Positions 1-7,499 of a stretch of DNA of 64,000 nucleotides are shown piece by piece; position 1 is the stretch's first letter; the number at the start of each line of letters is the position of its first letter. Both the position numbers and the translations under genes were made by a program. Source of the stretch: PHAA01 sp964457945 (lineage in GTDB: Bacteria > Bacillota > Syntrophomonadia > Syntrophomonadales > Syntrophomonadaceae); assembly GCA_964457945.1 (NCBI GenBank), contig CAYWFX010000005.1:1-64000 (forward strand). Reading direction: 5' to 3'. The notes under the pieces are model-generated. The model did not search any database, was not told where the DNA came from, and saw only the letters and a program-made list of their open reading frames with translations.

Positions 1-42
1 ATGGTACTGCAGTTTACTGTGGGAGAGTAGGTCGTTGCCAGG
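1..42 (+). rRNA. rrf: 5S ribosomal RNA, 3' end only
   Basis: The first 42 bases match the conserved 3' end of bacterial 5S rRNA: the stretch reading GGGAGAGTAGGTCGTTGCCA followed by GG is the typical end of helices IV and I in Firmicutes. The rest of the gene and the upstream rRNA operon lie outside the window. Just downstream (about 61-92) the repeated CAAGGCTTT and a run of T could form a weak intrinsic terminator; that part is inference. Confidence 0.85.
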
Positions 43-94
43 AATTTTATTTTTATTACTACAAGGCTTTGCTTGACTGCAAGGCTTTTTTTAT

Positions 95-200
95 GTGCGC
101 GCCCGGCATGGGCGCAGTCTAACGGGTGAAAGTCCCGAGTGCGGGTTGATAGTGCCAAGCACATAGCCAAGGGATTGCCGGCAGAGGACTCCTTTAGTCC
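95..200 (+). ncRNA. Group II intron remnant (5' end of domain I)
   Basis: The sequence starts GTGCGCGCCCGGCATGGGCG, continues with CAGTCT and then GGGTGAAAGTCCCGA. These are the hallmark opening segments of bacterial group II introns (5' splice-site GUGYG plus the first stems of domain I). Only about 100 bases are recognisable. No intron-encoded reverse transcriptase and no domain V follow, because a reverse-strand HAD hydrolase gene begins directly after. It is therefore a truncated, non-mobile relic next to an rRNA operon. The 3' limit is approximate. Confidence 0.7.
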
Positions 201-202
201 AA

Positions 203-874
203 CTATAGGATTACTTCGCCTTTTAAAAACCCAACCACGTTTGAAATTGTTTTGACAATTCTTGTATGACAGGTGGAAATCCTCTGATAGCTTTGATGAC
301 CGTTACATATGAGCAAACAATCACACCCAATTTCTTTTGACACTTCATAATCATGAATGGTGTCTCCTATAAGCAGCACTTCATTTGGTTCTAAACCTAA
401 ATTATCCAAAAGGTCTTTTCCTCTTATTATTTTGCTCATTGCATAGTGATTATTTAATCCTACAACTCTTAAGAAATATTCATTGATGTTTAGCTTCCTG
501 ACAGAATCGTTTAATTCTTGCTCTTGAGAAGCAGATAAAATTGATTGACTAATCCCTATACTTTTAATAAAATACAATACTTCTTCGACTCCAATATGCA
601 AGTTAAACTGATATTTTTCTGAATTGAATTCTGAAAGAAATTCAATAGCAAGTTTCTCAAACGGTTCTAAATCAAAATCAAACCCAAGCTTAGCATAATA
701 GTCTATAACTGGAAAAGTAAAAATATCTTTATACATATCTATATCAAGCAATGGCAGTTCACGTCTTTTTAACAGGTTGTTCATTGCTTCAATTACAATG
801 TTTACATCATCCAACAATGTGCCATTCCAATCCCATATAACATGCTTGTATCTTTTTATACCATCTGCTAACAT
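203..874 (-). CDS. HAD-superfamily hydrolase (phosphoglycolate-phosphatase-like)
   Basis: This 223-residue protein is a probable small-molecule phosphatase of the haloacid dehalogenase fold. Motif I is DWNGTLLDD (about residues 15-23), which holds the nucleophile Asp15. The usual second Asp (DxD) is Asn17, a variant seen in part of this family. Motif II is a Ser around ILSAS, motif III a Lys near SKIIRGK, and motif IV is LLIGDTIHD with the metal-binding acids. An alpha-helical cap lies between motifs I and II. The ATG start is preceded by a GAGGGG ribosome site. The gene is monocistronic and transcribed towards the intron relic. The substrate cannot be read from sequence; phosphoglycolate or a nucleotide-type phosphate are possibilities. 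Confidence 0.8.
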   Translation of the reverse strand: MLADGIKRYKHVIWDWNGTLLDDVNIVIEAMNNLLKRRELPLLDIDMYKDIFTFPVIDYYAKLGFDFDLEPFEKLAIEFLSEFNSEKYQFNLHIGVEEVLYFIKSIGISQSILSASQEQELNDSVRKLNINEYFLRVVGLNNHYAMSKIIRGKDLLDNLGLEPNEVLLIGDTIHDYEVSKEIGCDCLLICNGHQSYQRISTCHTRIVKTISNVVGFLKGEVIL

Positions 875-919
875 GGTCTTTTCCTATCCCCTCAACATCA
901 GTTCTAATGCAATTATACC

Positions 920-980
920 AGAACATTAGTTTGTTTTGCTATGCCTATCTAAGCTAAGCGCATAGCAGAACCGATGTTCT
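920..980. repeat. Long imperfect hairpin between HAD and ATPase genes
   Basis: Arms at 933-944 (GTTTTGCTATGC) and 960-971 (GCATAGCAGAAC) are complementary apart from one base. They are flanked by a second complementary pair, AGAACAT at 920-926 and ATGTTCT at 974-980. There is no clear T-tail, so this is not an obvious terminator. It could be a small palindromic repeat. Confidence 0.45.
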
Positions 981-1066
981 AAATGGGGTTAAAACTCAAA
1001 CTTGATTTTAAGGGGGCAGCCCTTGTCAATCACAGCTTTGCAGAGAAATAATTTCTGCTCCATTAG

Positions 1067-1831
1067 CTAAGGTGGTTCTTTTTCCATCAAAATCTCTAGC
1101 ATTTTCTCGCGGTTATTAATAAAATTTTTCATTACCTGGTAAGGTTCTGTTTCCTCATAAACGACTTTAGTGAAACCCAGTTCACTGAGTTGAAATATAT
1201 GAGCATCCGGATAGGCCATTATGATAGGTGAATGAGTGGCGATAATAAACTGGGAATTCGCTTCAACAAGTTGATGAATTCTAGAGAGTAGAGCCATTTG
1301 ACGAAGCGGTGAAAGGGCAGCCTCGGGTTCATCCAGTATATAAAATCCATGACCGGAGAAGCGATTCATAAACGTTGCGAAAAAGGATTCGCCGTGTGAT
1401 TGCTCGTGTAGTGAACGACCACCGTAGGAATCTATGATCCTATTTCCCATTCCTTCTTTATCTAATTCTTCTATATTAGTAGCTAGGTTATAGAAGCTTT
1501 CCGCACGAAGGAAGAATCCATCTGTAGGTCTTTTGGCCTCTTTTGCTAATCTAATAAATTGGGACAGGTTGGAATGGGAAGCTCGGGTGGAAAAGTTAAA
1601 ATTATTGGTGCCGCCTTCTGGATTAAAACCCCATGCAACCGCTATGGCCTCTAATAAGGTGGATTTTCCAGTCCCGTTTTCCCCAACCAGAAAGGTAACC
1701 TTAGGGTGGAGGGAAAGCGTCTTCAAATTACGTACAGCCGGTAAGCAAAAAGGATAATCGGTAAAGGAATAGATTTTATCACGTAGTAGTTCCACATGTC
1801 TAACATATGAATTACTATCAACAAGACTCAT
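1067..1831 (-). CDS. ABC-like AAA ATPase (RecF/SMC-type, COG3910-like)
   Basis: This 254-residue soluble ATPase has Walker A GENGTGKST at residues 50-58, an ABC-signature-like SHGES near residue 146, Walker B FYILDEPEAALS near 163-174 and an H-loop ATHSP near 199. This is the compact one-domain layout of the SMC/RecF-like predicted ATPases, with no transmembrane segments and no partner permease nearby. The family is often linked to DNA repair or mobile-element functions, but the role of this member is unknown. It starts at ATG with GGGAATTAT upstream, a weak ribosome site. It is divergent from the secreted protein at 1978. Confidence 0.8.
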   Translation of the reverse strand: MSLVDSNSYVRHVELLRDKIYSFTDYPFCLPAVRNLKTLSLHPKVTFLVGENGTGKSTLLEAIAVAWGFNPEGGTNNFNFSTRASHSNLSQFIRLAKEAKRPTDGFFLRAESFYNLATNIEELDKEGMGNRIIDSYGGRSLHEQSHGESFFATFMNRFSGHGFYILDEPEAALSPLRQMALLSRIHQLVEANSQFIIATHSPIIMAYPDAHIFQLSELGFTKVVYEETEPYQVMKNFINNREKMLEILMEKEPP

Positions 1832-1977
1832 AAATAATTCCCTTCAATATATAATACTCCTAAATTCTATCATATAATTTCACATATTTATGAGATAATC
1901 CTGCCGTAATAGCCAGGTAAAATAGGAAGTGCAAACAGGGCCCTGAAATATTAATAATTATAAGGAGTGGTAAAAAA

Positions 1978-2619
1978 ATGCAAAAACAGTTTAGGAGAAA
2001 ATTATTGACCATGGTAGTGCTATGCAGCATGCTAGCAGTTGGGGGAACTGTTCCCGCCTCTGCCGCAGAACAACCAGTACCGGCAACGATCTCAGCAACA
2101 ATGGCAGTAAGCGCCTCACAGGTGGGATTCAGGCTACTTGATTCGGATGTACACGAACGGACATACCTGGAGATGCTAGTGAAGGCTTATGATTCCGGCA
2201 GCTTAACTGAATGGAAGTCAGCCCTGGCAGATCGTACGCGCGTGAACGACAAAATTACAAGACAGGTTATTATACAAGAAGGCGATGTACGTCTGGTGGA
2301 TCGTACGCGTGTGAACGATGAACTGAGTAGTGGCGGAGAATTTACTGTTACATTACCTGATAGCGTTACCACTAAGGATGGCAAATTATCCATTAATATT
2401 AAAGATGGTAAAACGGTCGAGGTAGTTCCATGTACTTCGACCATTTCTGCGGAGGACAAAGTGTTAAACGAAAAAATCAGTAAGCTTTATAGTGAATTTA
2501 CCGAGGCAGTATCATCCTCAAATGAGGCAGCTATTAAGAAAATTCTTCCCCAGATTCTGGATGACTATCGCGCACAAACTGCTAAAATGGAACAAGGATT
2601 GAATAAGGTTGAGAAGTAG
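1978..2619 (+). CDS. Secreted protein with duplicated DRTRVND segment
   Basis: This 213-residue protein has a Sec signal peptide (basic MQKQFRRKLL, then a hydrophobic core, with likely cleavage after PASA-A near residue 29). The mature part is unlike any family I recognise. It holds two copies of the heptapeptide DRTRVND at about residues 85-91 and 108-114, which are also nearly identical in DNA at 2229 and 2299. The C-terminus (about 150-213) is helical and charged. A good AAGGAG site lies 10 bases before the ATG. It sits 68 bases before a two-component system and may be its regulated product or accessory sensor; that is inference from position only. Confidence 0.6.
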   Translation: MQKQFRRKLLTMVVLCSMLAVGGTVPASAAEQPVPATISATMAVSASQVGFRLLDSDVHERTYLEMLVKAYDSGSLTEWKSALADRTRVNDKITRQVIIQEGDVRLVDRTRVNDELSSGGEFTVTLPDSVTTKDGKLSINIKDGKTVEVVPCTSTISAEDKVLNEKISKLYSEFTEAVSSSNEAAIKKILPQILDDYRAQTAKMEQGLNKVEK

Positions 2620-2687
2620 GCAGTAAATGAATAATGCGGGAAAGGGCGTAGGAAAAGCCTTTTTCCGCATTTGTGGAGTGAGACAAT

Positions 2688-3365
2688 ATGGATTATCGGA
2701 TTTTCTTAGTGGAAGATGAAGAAGATTTAAACCGGCTTCTCTGCTCCTATCTAATAAAGGAGGGTTGGTGTGTGCAGGGGTTTACGAACGGCAGCTTGGC
2801 TAAAGCTGCCATATGTGAACACCCTCACCTCTGGATTTTGGACATAATGCTTCCTGGGGTTGATGGCTACCAACTACTGCGCGAGATAAAAGCTGATGAT
2901 CCGGATTTGCCGGTTATATTTATTTCAGCCCGGGATGCAGATATAGATCGTATTGTGGGTCTGGAAATGGGGAGTGAGGATTACCTGCCTAAGCCTTTCC
3001 TGCCTCGTGAACTGGTTATCCGTACCCGTAGGCTGTTGGATCGGGTATATGCGTTGGGCAAGGACGTTGGAAGTCCCAGCAGACTTGAAATTAATCCTTA
3101 TATAATTGATAAGGTCAACCGTATGGTTTATCGGGAAGAAATGCCCGTAGAACTTACTTCGCGGGAATTTGATCTGCTAATACTGCTGCTAAATAATATG
3201 GGTGTACCCCTGGGCCGCCAGCAGATAATTGACCAAGTATGGGGCAATGATTACTTTGGCAGTGATCGGGTGGTTGACGACCTATTACGCCGCCTGCGCA
3301 AAAAGATGGGCGAGTTGAGGGTAGAGACAATATATGGGTATGGTTACAGGATGGTGAAAGTATGA
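2688..3365 (+). CDS. Response regulator, OmpR/PhoB family
   Basis: This 225-residue DNA-binding response regulator has a receiver domain at about residues 1-115, with the acidic pocket in LVEDEED, phosphoacceptor Asp52 in LWILDIMLPG, the switch Ser80 in FISARD and conserved Lys102 in YLPKPF. A winged-helix DNA-binding domain follows (about 128-225), with typical ELTSREFDLL and a terminal GYGYRM hairpin. The stop overlaps the start of the histidine kinase gene (ATGA), so the pair is translationally coupled. Target genes are unknown; the secreted protein upstream is one candidate. Confidence 0.92.
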   Translation: MDYRIFLVEDEEDLNRLLCSYLIKEGWCVQGFTNGSLAKAAICEHPHLWILDIMLPGVDGYQLLREIKADDPDLPVIFISARDADIDRIVGLEMGSEDYLPKPFLPRELVIRTRRLLDRVYALGKDVGSPSRLEINPYIIDKVNRMVYREEMPVELTSREFDLLILLLNNMGVPLGRQQIIDQVWGNDYFGSDRVVDDLLRRLRKKMGELRVETIYGYGYRMVKV

Positions 3366-4927
3366 AAAGGAACATACCGCTTTCTGTGCAAATATGGCTT
3401 TTCTGCGTGGGAGTTACCTTAAGTATATTTTTGCTGATTGCCCTCGTTCTACCCTACAGCTTACGCAATTTTTTTACCGAGCAGGTATTTGATATTTTGA
3501 TGGGATCGGAGCCAACCATAAACTGTGCCGTCAGTGTAGTGGCTACATCTGCTAGCCCAATGCCAGTTCAGCCAAGTATTCAGATTAAGGAAAATGAAGA
3601 AGATAAAGCAAGCATTGGTCCAATTGAGACTGAAGGCCCAATTGAGATTAAATCATTAATGATTACTTTGCCAGCCAGTGTAAGTGGCAACAATAATGTT
3701 GATACATTTTCTTTTTCAGCTAATGAAGGTGACAATAATAATGTTGATGGATCTTTTTCAGCAGTAATACCTACAATAACTACGGCTATAACACCTGCAA
3801 GCTTACCGATAGTAAACTATCTAATAATAAATGAAGACATATCTGCAAAAGGTCCATACGAGCTTCCGGAAGGATTTTATCAGGGCATTAGAGATGACGC
3901 TCAAAAGCAGATAGCCCAGGTAGCCAAATATTCCCAAGAGATTAATAAGCGTACCCTCTATTATGTTATCCGCAAGAACCAAATTAATGGTCAGGCAGCT
4001 TCTTTGGTTTCCTATACCTGGGGTAGTTATAGCGACGACCTGGCTCAGCAGATGCTGGGTCGGCTTACCTGGCTGATGGTGGTGGCGATATTAGGTAGTT
4101 TGCTGCCATCAATCTTGCTGGCCCGGCGCCTAACTCAGCCTCTGGTGCAAATGGAAAATCATATGACTCAAATAGCTGAAGGCAATCTGCAGCAACCCAT
4201 TATCCTAAAGCGGCGGGATGAGATTGGACGCTTGGCCCAATCCTTTGAGCAAATGCGCTGTCGTTTGCTTCGGCAGGATGAAGCTCAGCGAAGCTATCAT
4301 CAGAACATTTCCCACGAGCTTAAAACGCCGGTAATGATTATACGCAGCTATAGCCAATCCATATTGGATGGAGTATATCCTAACGGTACTTTGGAAGGGA
4401 GTTTGGCAGTAATTAATAAAGAGACAGATCGATTAGACAAGAGAATCGGCGATTTAATCTATCTGTCCAAATTAAACTACCTTACTACTCGTGAGCCTGA
4501 ATGGGTACTTTTTCCGCTCGACCAGGAGCTAAGAGATTGCCTGGAGAGATTTAAATGCCAGCGGGTGGATATTCAGTTTGAGATCCAATTGAAACCTCTA
4601 AGCATCAGAGGTGATCGAGAGCAATGGCGCGTGGTATTGGAAAACCTTCTGGATAATCAAATCCGTTATGCCAAACAAGTGATTAGAATCATTTTGGAGA
4701 ATCATGAAGGGAAGGGGATACTTAGCATTGTCAATGATGGGCCGCTTATTGATGAGGGACAATTATCAAGCTTGTTCGAACCTTTTGCCACTGGCAATAA
4801 TGGACAGTATGGCTTAGGTTTGGCTATTGTACGTCAGGTGGTCAACCTGCATCAGGGTACGATCAAGGTTGAGAACCTTAAGACAGGGCCATGCTTCCTA
4901 ATTGAGTTGCCTTGCGCAGCAGAATGA
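3362..4927 (+). CDS. Sensor histidine kinase
   Basis: This 521-residue membrane kinase is coupled to the response regulator upstream. It has TM1 at about residues 12-32, a large extracytoplasmic region (about 33-230), TM2 near 235-255, HAMP (about 256-310), HisKA with His318 in SHELKTP, then the HATPase domain with N-box NLLDNQIRYA, IVNDGP and GLGLAIVRQVV. The outside region is unusual. It is low in complexity, rich in Ser/Thr/Asn/Ile and carries two similar Asn-Val-Asp segments (GNNNVDTFSFSA and GDNNNVDGSFSA). It has no recognisable PAS or Cache signature, so the signal is unknown. Confidence 0.92.
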   Translation: MKRNIPLSVQIWLFCVGVTLSIFLLIALVLPYSLRNFFTEQVFDILMGSEPTINCAVSVVATSASPMPVQPSIQIKENEEDKASIGPIETEGPIEIKSLMITLPASVSGNNNVDTFSFSANEGDNNNVDGSFSAVIPTITTAITPASLPIVNYLIINEDISAKGPYELPEGFYQGIRDDAQKQIAQVAKYSQEINKRTLYYVIRKNQINGQAASLVSYTWGSYSDDLAQQMLGRLTWLMVVAILGSLLPSILLARRLTQPLVQMENHMTQIAEGNLQQPIILKRRDEIGRLAQSFEQMRCRLLRQDEAQRSYHQNISHELKTPVMIIRSYSQSILDGVYPNGTLEGSLAVINKETDRLDKRIGDLIYLSKLNYLTTREPEWVLFPLDQELRDCLERFKCQRVDIQFEIQLKPLSIRGDREQWRVVLENLLDNQIRYAKQVIRIILENHEGKGILSIVNDGPLIDEGQLSSLFEPFATGNNGQYGLGLAIVRQVVNLHQGTIKVENLKTGPCFLIELPCAAE

Positions 4928-4940
4928 TTCAAAAAACGCA

Positions 4941-5008
4941 AAGCCTCCACATTCAAGTTTTAGTGGCATCCGGTGACAATGACACTCACTTAAAAGTGGA
5001 GGCTTATT
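4941..5008. terminator. Long hairpin after the two-component operon, probably a bidirectional terminator
   Basis: AAGCCTCCAC at 4941-4950 pairs perfectly with GTGGAGGCTT at 4996-5005, and inner segments (AGTG at 4962-4965, CACT near 4983) extend the fold. A short T-rich stretch follows. It lies between convergent genes, which fits a shared terminator. The span of 65 bases with internal pairing also leaves room for a small palindromic element. Confidence 0.6.
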
Positions 5009-5034
5009 TATTAGACTATCGTATCCGTTCATAA

Positions 5035-5208
5035 TTATGCCGCTCTAGCTAAAATTCGTTTAGTTTCAAAATCAGTCATGAAACAATTACACCATTCAGA
5101 ATTAATTTCTTGCTGAGTATGATTGCTTGTTTGCTGAGAAACATCTGGGTAGGATTCCAGTACTATTTCAGCCCAGTCATCAATTATTTGGCTTCTGTTG
5201 ATATCCAT
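5035..5208 (-). CDS. Small hypothetical protein, 57 residues
   Basis: A longer frame exists upstream, but the start at 5208 is chosen because an excellent AAAGGAGGTGA ribosome site lies just before its ATG. The product begins MDINRSQIIDDW and is hydrophilic and acidic, with a C-terminal Cys pair (EWCNCF) and no membrane segment. I do not recognise the family. It is transcribed alone, convergent with the histidine kinase gene. Confidence 0.55.
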   Translation of the reverse strand: MDINRSQIIDDWAEIVLESYPDVSQQTSNHTQQEINSEWCNCFMTDFETKRILARAA

Positions 5209-5540
5209 ATATAATTCACCTCCTTTTTCGATATTTCCGATTGCAATCAACAATTTATATTGCAAAAAATGTGCCAAGTAATGAATTGCCATGAAATAAG
5301 TTTCAATAGTTAAAGCCTTTTTGGGATTATTTTAGTATAAAATGTTTTAATAAGAATACTATTACCTCTTTTATGTATGCTCGAATATCCCATTATATAG
5401 GCTTGGCAAAGTTTATTGAAATTTTCATTATTACTGATATTCAAGTAACAAAATCATATAAATAAAAAAGAAAGAAAAGGCTAATTATTATAATTATGCT
5501 TGGTTGGAAGAGGGAGAGGTTGGAGGAAAACTGAAAAGTA

Positions 5541-5588
5541 TATCATAATAGGATATCATATTGCATCAAACAGTATCATTTTGCACCA
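5541..5588. repeat. Direct repeats, operator-like
   Basis: TATCATATTGCATCA at 5554-5568 and TATCATTTTGCACCA at 5574-5588 are imperfect copies with a 20-base period, close to two helical turns. A partial third copy, TATCATAATA, starts at 5541. Spacing and placement upstream of a gene suggest a protein-binding site, but nothing identifies the protein. Confidence 0.35.
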
Positions 5589-5690
5589 TAAAAATTAGTG
5601 CTTGACCAAAATAATCGTCAGTTTGCATTGGGATTATTAGGACAAAATACAGCAGAGGTATACAATAAGGTGATACATCCTCTATAAGGT

Positions 5691-5723
5691 AAGGGGACAC
5701 ACACCTGCGGGGAATGTCCCCTT
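5691..5723 (+). terminator. Hairpin before the PAP2 gene
   Basis: AAGGGGACA at 5691-5699 is complementary to TGTCCCCTT at 5715-5723, with a 15-base loop. It is followed by TATATG rather than a clear T-run, so it may be a weak terminator or a 5' untranslated stem 49 bases before the next start codon. Confidence 0.45.
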
Positions 5724-5771
5724 ATATGAATGTACCGTTAGGTGTAGATTTTAGCCGGAGGAATATGTATT

Positions 5772-6368
5772 TTGTCGGGATTAAACGAGTGCTTCACCGC
5801 TTTATTATATAGTTTCATATACTGGGATATGCTGATCAGTGCATGGATGCTAGAAATCCAAAGACCCTGGCTGCTAAAAAGTATGCTCGTTATTACCTAT
5901 ATGGGTTTTCCATTAACATATATTATTCTCACTGCCTTAGTAAGCATATATTTATTGCGGGTGACAAAGAATCGTCCCCTTGTTATAGAGGCTGTATTCC
6001 TGAACAGCTGTTTGTTTTCCACTTGGGCGATTATGGAATATTTGAAGCACTGGTTTGGGCGAAGCAGACCTGCAGGTGAAGCATTGACTATAGCTACTGG
6101 GTTCAGCTTTCCCAGTGGTCATGCTATGGTATCCATAGCTTTTTACGGCTTTATAGCATACCTTCTTTTCAGCACAAAAAACAAATGGGGCTGCCTGGGT
6201 GCAAATGCACTTTGCCTACTGGTATTTATGATAGGATTTAGCAGGATTTATCTTAATGTTCACTATGCCAGTGATATCTTGGCTGGTTTTCTGTTTGGAT
6301 CAATATGCCTGGTAGTCAATATCAAAGGACTGAATATGACCCGACAGCGTTTAAAAGAAGGAAAATAG
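5772..6368 (+). CDS. PAP2-family membrane phosphatase
   Basis: This 198-residue integral membrane lipid or undecaprenyl-pyrophosphate phosphatase has about five to six TM segments. The three-part PAP2 signature is complete: KHWFGRSRP (about residues 92-100), PSGH (about 114-117) and SRIYLNVHYASD (about 157-168), giving the catalytic His pair and the Arg. The start is TTG, chosen because GGAGGA lies nine bases upstream; an ATG seven bases earlier is out of frame. Typical roles are recycling of the C55 lipid carrier or phosphatidate dephosphorylation, which would suit the glycan locus further downstream. The substrate is inferred from the family only. Confidence 0.85.
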   Translation: MSGLNECFTALLYSFIYWDMLISAWMLEIQRPWLLKSMLVITYMGFPLTYIILTALVSIYLLRVTKNRPLVIEAVFLNSCLFSTWAIMEYLKHWFGRSRPAGEALTIATGFSFPSGHAMVSIAFYGFIAYLLFSTKNKWGCLGANALCLLVFMIGFSRIYLNVHYASDILAGFLFGSICLVVNIKGLNMTRQRLKEGK

Positions 6369-6374
6369 AAATGG

Positions 6375-6785
6375 TTAGCGGGAGTTGTTTTTTCGCCAGG
6401 TCTTGTGCGCTTTTCTATCCATTTTCCCTTCTTCGGAGTAGATACGCCGATTTTTTTCCTGTTGACCCTGACCCCCTATATACTCTGATTCCAAACCGCG
6501 CGCTACAATTAGGGTATTACCCTCATCGTAGGTTAGAGCTATAGCTTGATTAGACTCCCCATATACTACCCGGTAACCGCTTTCTCTAAGGGAAGTATCC
6601 TCCTTTAGCATCTTTCGGATATCTGCCTTAATTACCGCAAAACCACCGCTGCTGTGATATCCCTTGCCATGGTTTAAGACCAGCACATCTACCCCGTGCT
6701 TTATAGACCAATCTATATTTTGCCGGGTTTTTTCCCGAGCCTCGTTTAAATTTAATCCATGTAGGTTCAAGGTCTCAATTTTCAA
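6375..6785 (-). CDS. Smr-domain protein
   Basis: This 136-residue protein is a stand-alone Smr (small MutS-related) domain. The diagnostic LNLHGLNLNEA near residues 5-15 and LNHGKGYHSSGG near 37-48 match the LDLHG and HGxGxGxL elements of the fold that gives MutS2 its nicking or RNA-cleaving activity. The first is clear; in the second the Gly-Lys-Gly core is kept. The charged C-terminal tail (about 95-136) has no known domain. The start is TTG with AGGGAG upstream. It converges on the PAP2 gene with only six bases between them. Confidence 0.75.
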   Translation of the reverse strand: MKIETLNLHGLNLNEAREKTRQNIDWSIKHGVDVLVLNHGKGYHSSGGFAVIKADIRKMLKEDTSLRESGYRVVYGESNQAIALTYDEGNTLIVARGLESEYIGGQGQQEKNRRIYSEEGKMDRKAHKTWRKNNSR

Positions 6786-6896
6786 CCCTAATAACTCCCT
6801 TCTTCTGAAGCAAGCAACTTTTTACAGTGCCATTAAAAATTCTACCATATAAAAGAATCTTGATAAAGAACAGGTGATGACGGTGGGCAGCTTGCA

Positions 6897-6925
6897 TTGC
6901 ACCTTCTAGTACTTGTTGTTATAAT
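6897..6925 (+). promoter_or_regulatory. SigmaA-type promoter for hpt-guaA
   Basis: TTGCAC (6897-6902) and TATAAT (6920-6925) are separated by 17 bases. This is a near-consensus housekeeping promoter, 25 bases before the hpt start codon, with AAGGAGGG at 6935-6942 as the ribosome site. The mRNA leader is too short for a riboswitch. Confidence 0.7.
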
Positions 6926-6949
6926 CCTTAGATAAGGAGGGAATTTACT

Positions 6950-7489
6950 GTGAATCTAGATGAAGTAGACATTCTGTTTTCAGAAGAAGACTTAAAACGG
7001 AAAATCAAGGAATTGGGCCAGCAAATCGCGCTTGATTATAATGGGGAAGAACTTTTGGTCATTGGCATACTCAAGGGAGCTTTCATATTTATGGCCGATT
7101 TGGTCAGACAAACTGATTTGCCCCTCGAGATAGATTTTATGGATGTATGCAGTTATGGGCTTTCGACAGTGTCATCAGGTGAGGTGCGTATATTAAAAGA
7201 CCTGGATTATTCAATTGAAGGAAAAAATATTCTAATCGTGGAAGACATAATTGATACGGGATTAACCCTTAACTATATCAGCGAGATATTACGTAAAAGA
7301 GGGCCTAAAAGTCTTAAAATATGCTGCCTATTGGACAAGCCATCACGGCGCAGAAGCCCTATAAAACCTGATTATGTGGGTTATTCCATTCCAGATAAAT
7401 TTGTGGTTGGTTGCGGAATGGATTATGCGGAACGCTATAGAGGCTATCCCGCGGTATGTATTTTAAAACCATCAGTTTATGAAAAGTAG
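6950..7489 (+). CDS. hpt: Hypoxanthine phosphoribosyltransferase
   Basis: This 179-residue cytosolic purine salvage enzyme converts hypoxanthine or guanine plus PRPP to IMP or GMP. The PRPP-binding loop VEDIIDTGLTL is at about residues 97-107. The flexible catalytic-loop region SYG is near 68-70, and the base-binding segment with Lys and Val (KFVVGCGMDYAERYRG) near 150-165 is typical of the family. GTG is the start, with AAGGAGGG upstream. The frame ends 11 bases before the guaA start, so the two form a small GMP-supply operon. Confidence 0.95.
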   Translation: MNLDEVDILFSEEDLKRKIKELGQQIALDYNGEELLVIGILKGAFIFMADLVRQTDLPLEIDFMDVCSYGLSTVSSGEVRILKDLDYSIEGKNILIVEDIIDTGLTLNYISEILRKRGPKSLKICCLLDKPSRRRSPIKPDYVGYSIPDKFVVGCGMDYAERYRGYPAVCILKPSVYEK

Positions 7490-7499
7490 AGGTGCAAAG

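Larger units (their letters stand above)
5209..5771. other. AT-rich intergenic region of about 560 bases
   Basis: No credible gene is seen. The region holds the ribosome site of the reverse-strand small gene, a cluster of TATCAT-type direct repeats at 5541-5588, an imperfect hairpin around AGAGGTAT/ATACATCCTCT at about 5654-5683, and a GC-rich hairpin at 5691-5723 shortly before the PAP2 gene. Confidence 0.6.

Noticed and set aside
2187..2459. 90-residue minus-strand frame across the DRTRVND repeat region
   Set aside because: Antisense of the secreted protein; its own repeats merely mirror the DNA duplication.
6892..6925. TTGCAT as the -35 box of the hpt promoter
   Set aside because: Spacing to TATAAT would be 22 bases; the overlapping TTGCAC at 6897 gives 17.
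6375..7489. Purine (guanine) riboswitch in front of hpt-guaA
   Set aside because: The leader between the promoter and the start is only about 20 bases and carries none of the purine-aptamer blocks.
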